A stretch of DNA of 64,000 bases. Source: Terramyces sp. JEL0728 (Eukaryota > Chytridiomycota > Chytridiomycetes > Rhizophydiales > Terramycetaceae). The notes below the pieces were generated by a model that saw only the letters and a program-made list of their open reading frames with translations, did no database searches and had not been told where the DNA came from. Position 1 is the first letter of the stretch; each line of letters begins with the position of its first letter. A program made the position numbers and the translations under genes. The DNA lies in NCBI GenBank assembly GCA_027603945.1, contig JADIIU010000019.1, forward strand, positions 94,996 to 158,995, in the 5' to 3' direction. Below are positions 62,408 to 64,000 of this stretch, piece by piece.

Positions 62408-64000
62408 ATGGGGTGTGCAGTATCAAAAGCCAATCCAGTACAAACTACTGCTACGCGCGATAATGCAAAACTTGCAGCGGTAAATAAACCGAATCAAGCT
62501 CCAATTAAAAAATCAAATACGGATGATGGTCACTCATTAGCTCCAATGATCATAGTTAGAGAAGCAACTAAATTCGTAATTCGTTTTGATCCTAGCAAAA
62601 CCCTCCTCCAAAAGAGAGCAAGTACCCTGAACAAAAACCAAATGAGGCAGAAAAGAAACCAACCGGACCTACAAAAATAGATCCTAGAACCAATAAAGTT
62701 ATTGCTGTAGAACAAGAGAAACCAAAGGAATCTGAAAATGTCGCGCAGCAACCAAAAGTAGAGGAAAAAGCAAAAGAGACCCATCATGAAGTAAAACCAC
62801 ATGGTAAATAAAGTTAACAATAGAACCGACCGCACATGAAGCTGTAGCACATGCTGATAATCACACTCCTCTTGGCAAGAGTCAAACAGAAGTCGTAAAA
62901 AGCGCACATGCTGAGAGCTCTTCCCATGTCAACAAAAGCGCACCCAGTTTGAATAAGTCGGCTGAAGGGTCAGAAGAAGCAAAGAAATCCACTCCAGCGT
63001 TGAACAAATCTCTACCTAAACTATCAGAAGAAGCTCCAGCCGAAACAAAGAAATCCACTCCGGCGCTGAATAAATCGCAGCCAAATCTGGCAAGCCAACA
63101 GGGTTTAAACAAATCGTTGTCTGCCTTAGCAAATCAAACTGGTAGCCAATCTGCACTAAACAAATCTGTTGTCCCTAACGTCAGTCAAGCTGCCCATAAC
63201 AAATCCCATGCACAGCTGGAAGAAGCTGAATTGAAGAAATCGGGCAGTGGAACTGGTTTAAACAAAGTTGGAAGTAACCCAAATCTGAACAAAACCGGTA
63301 GTAACTCAAATTTGAACAAAACCGGTAGTAACTCAAATTTGAACAAAACCGGTAGTAACCCAAATTTGAACAAAAATGGAAGCAGCTCTAACCTCAACAA
63401 GGTTGGAAGCAGTTCCAACTTGGCCAAGCCTGTCAGCAACGCAGCGTTAAACAATTATAGCGAAAAACTAGCTGTTGAGCCAACATTTGCTCCATTGAAC
63501 GACTCAGACAAGGAAAAGCCTGTAAATCAGAGTCAGTCTGCTCTAGCTGGTGCAAAATCACAAAGCTTGACTGGAAGTCAATTCAATATGATTAATAGTA
63601 TCATAAACGAAGGTTTAAAATCAGTTCAAAATGAAGGTAACTTACCTGTAACAGTAGTTGCTCCAGTTACTGCAAAATCTAAATCTCCATCACAAGCAGC
63701 ATTGAATAAATCTCTTCCTACCCTGGAACAACCCGCCGCAATACCAATTAAAGCAAGCGAGCCAGAATTGAACAAATCCCAACCTGGCTTGAACAAATCC
63801 CATCCAAATTTATCTGACCATGCTGCAGCAAAGAAAAGCGAACCTGCCTTGAATAAATCTCAACCAGCGCTAAACAAATCACAGCCGGCTCTAGCTGAAC
63901 AAGCGGTGCAATCAAAAGCCAGCGAGCCTGCAATAAACAAGTCCCAACCTGCATTGAACAAATCTCAACCAAATCTCTCTGATCAATCGGCTCCAAAAAA
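62408..64000 (+). CDS. Acylation-type repeat protein (MGC start, LNKS repeats), 3' partial
   Basis: Exons 62408-62575, 62596-62803 and 62824 to the window end give about 517 residues so far; both introns are 20 nt. The start MGCAVSKA is a typical N-myristoylation plus palmitoylation signal, predicting membrane attachment. The rest is low-complexity and Lys/Ser/Asn/Ala-rich with dozens of LNKSxPxL-type repeats (TPALNKS, QPALNKSQPNL) and a block of six 27-bp units. No folded domain is seen except a short helix-like QFNMINSIINEGLKSVQ. The frame is still open at 64000. Function unknown; an acylated repeat protein could be a membrane-cytoskeleton linker. Confidence 0.72.
63261..63422 (+). repeat. 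Six tandem 27-bp units encoding NKxGSNxNL
   Basis: Units start at 63261, 63288, 63315, 63342, 63369 and 63396. The central three are nearly identical (AACAAAACCGGTAGTAAC plus CAAATTTG-type ends), and the outer ones are diverged. The repeat keeps frame and encodes nine residues per unit. Recent expansion from the centre is likely. Confidence 0.92.

Noticed and set aside
1..64000. Bacterial or organellar origin, operons, CRISPR arrays, insertion sequences
   Set aside because: Spliceosomal introns, eukaryote-only families and lack of any transposase, array or ribosome-binding pattern argue against these.

Overview
The window is 64 kb of gene-dense, AT-rich nuclear DNA from a eukaryote that uses the standard code (TAA, TAG and TGA all end genes). 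Gene content suggests a flagellated early-diverging fungus or a close relative. Fungal-type genes are a Met10-type sulfite reductase alpha subunit and a SulP transporter fused to a cyclic-nucleotide-binding domain. Flagellum- or centriole-linked genes are CEP78, TTC29, a SHIPPO/STPG repeat protein and a Tubby protein. A complex I subunit (NDUFB10) is also present. The lineage is an inference; no rRNA or other placement marker lies in the window.

The dominant feature is splicing. I rebuilt about 88 introns by hand from reading frame and protein family, and all but three are 19-23 nt long. They begin GTA.. (rarely GTG, GTT or GC) and end with a branch-like YTAAY 3-6 nt before AG. The exceptions are a 135-nt intron in DPH2 that carries a C/D box snoRNA candidate, a 42-nt intron in SAMHD1 that looks like two complete micro-introns joined end to end, and a less certain 37-nt intron in the sulfite oxidase gene. 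Genes are separated by tens of bases and several divergent pairs share 11-46 bp.

Layout. 1-10 kb: MET10 (5' partial), F-box/LRR protein, RPAP1 (-), HIS6, PH-like/coiled-coil protein. 10-19 kb: SulP-cNMP transporter, a small basic protein, CEP78 (-), RBM39 (-), TTC29, a small membrane protein (-). 18.7-29 kb: ABCC transporter, DPH2 with intronic snoRNA, TFG, SHIPPO protein, sulfite oxidase. 29-41 kb: SEC16, M1 aminopeptidase (-), a small hypothetical protein, Fe-S L-serine dehydratase, BTG/Tob protein. 41-47 kb: VPS51, secreted beta-propeller-like protein (-), V-ATPase subunit e, BUD32 (-), an intronless secreted protein. 47-59.7 kb: SEC7, SAMHD1 (-), Tubby (-), NMD3, NDUFB10, cytochrome b5 reductase (-), RPB5 (-). 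60-64 kb: UspA protein, Ral GTPase, calponin-homology protein, and the 5' part of an N-myristoylation-type protein with LNKS repeats that runs off the window.

Functional themes. TFG and SEC16 both act at ER exit sites, and SEC7, VPS51 and VMA9 add later secretory-pathway steps. MET10, SulP and sulfite oxidase concern sulfur. RPAP1 and RPB5 concern RNA polymerase assembly. BUD32, DPH2 and NMD3 concern tRNA, EF2 and 60S ribosome maturation. No operons, transposons, CRISPR arrays, tRNAs or rRNAs were seen.
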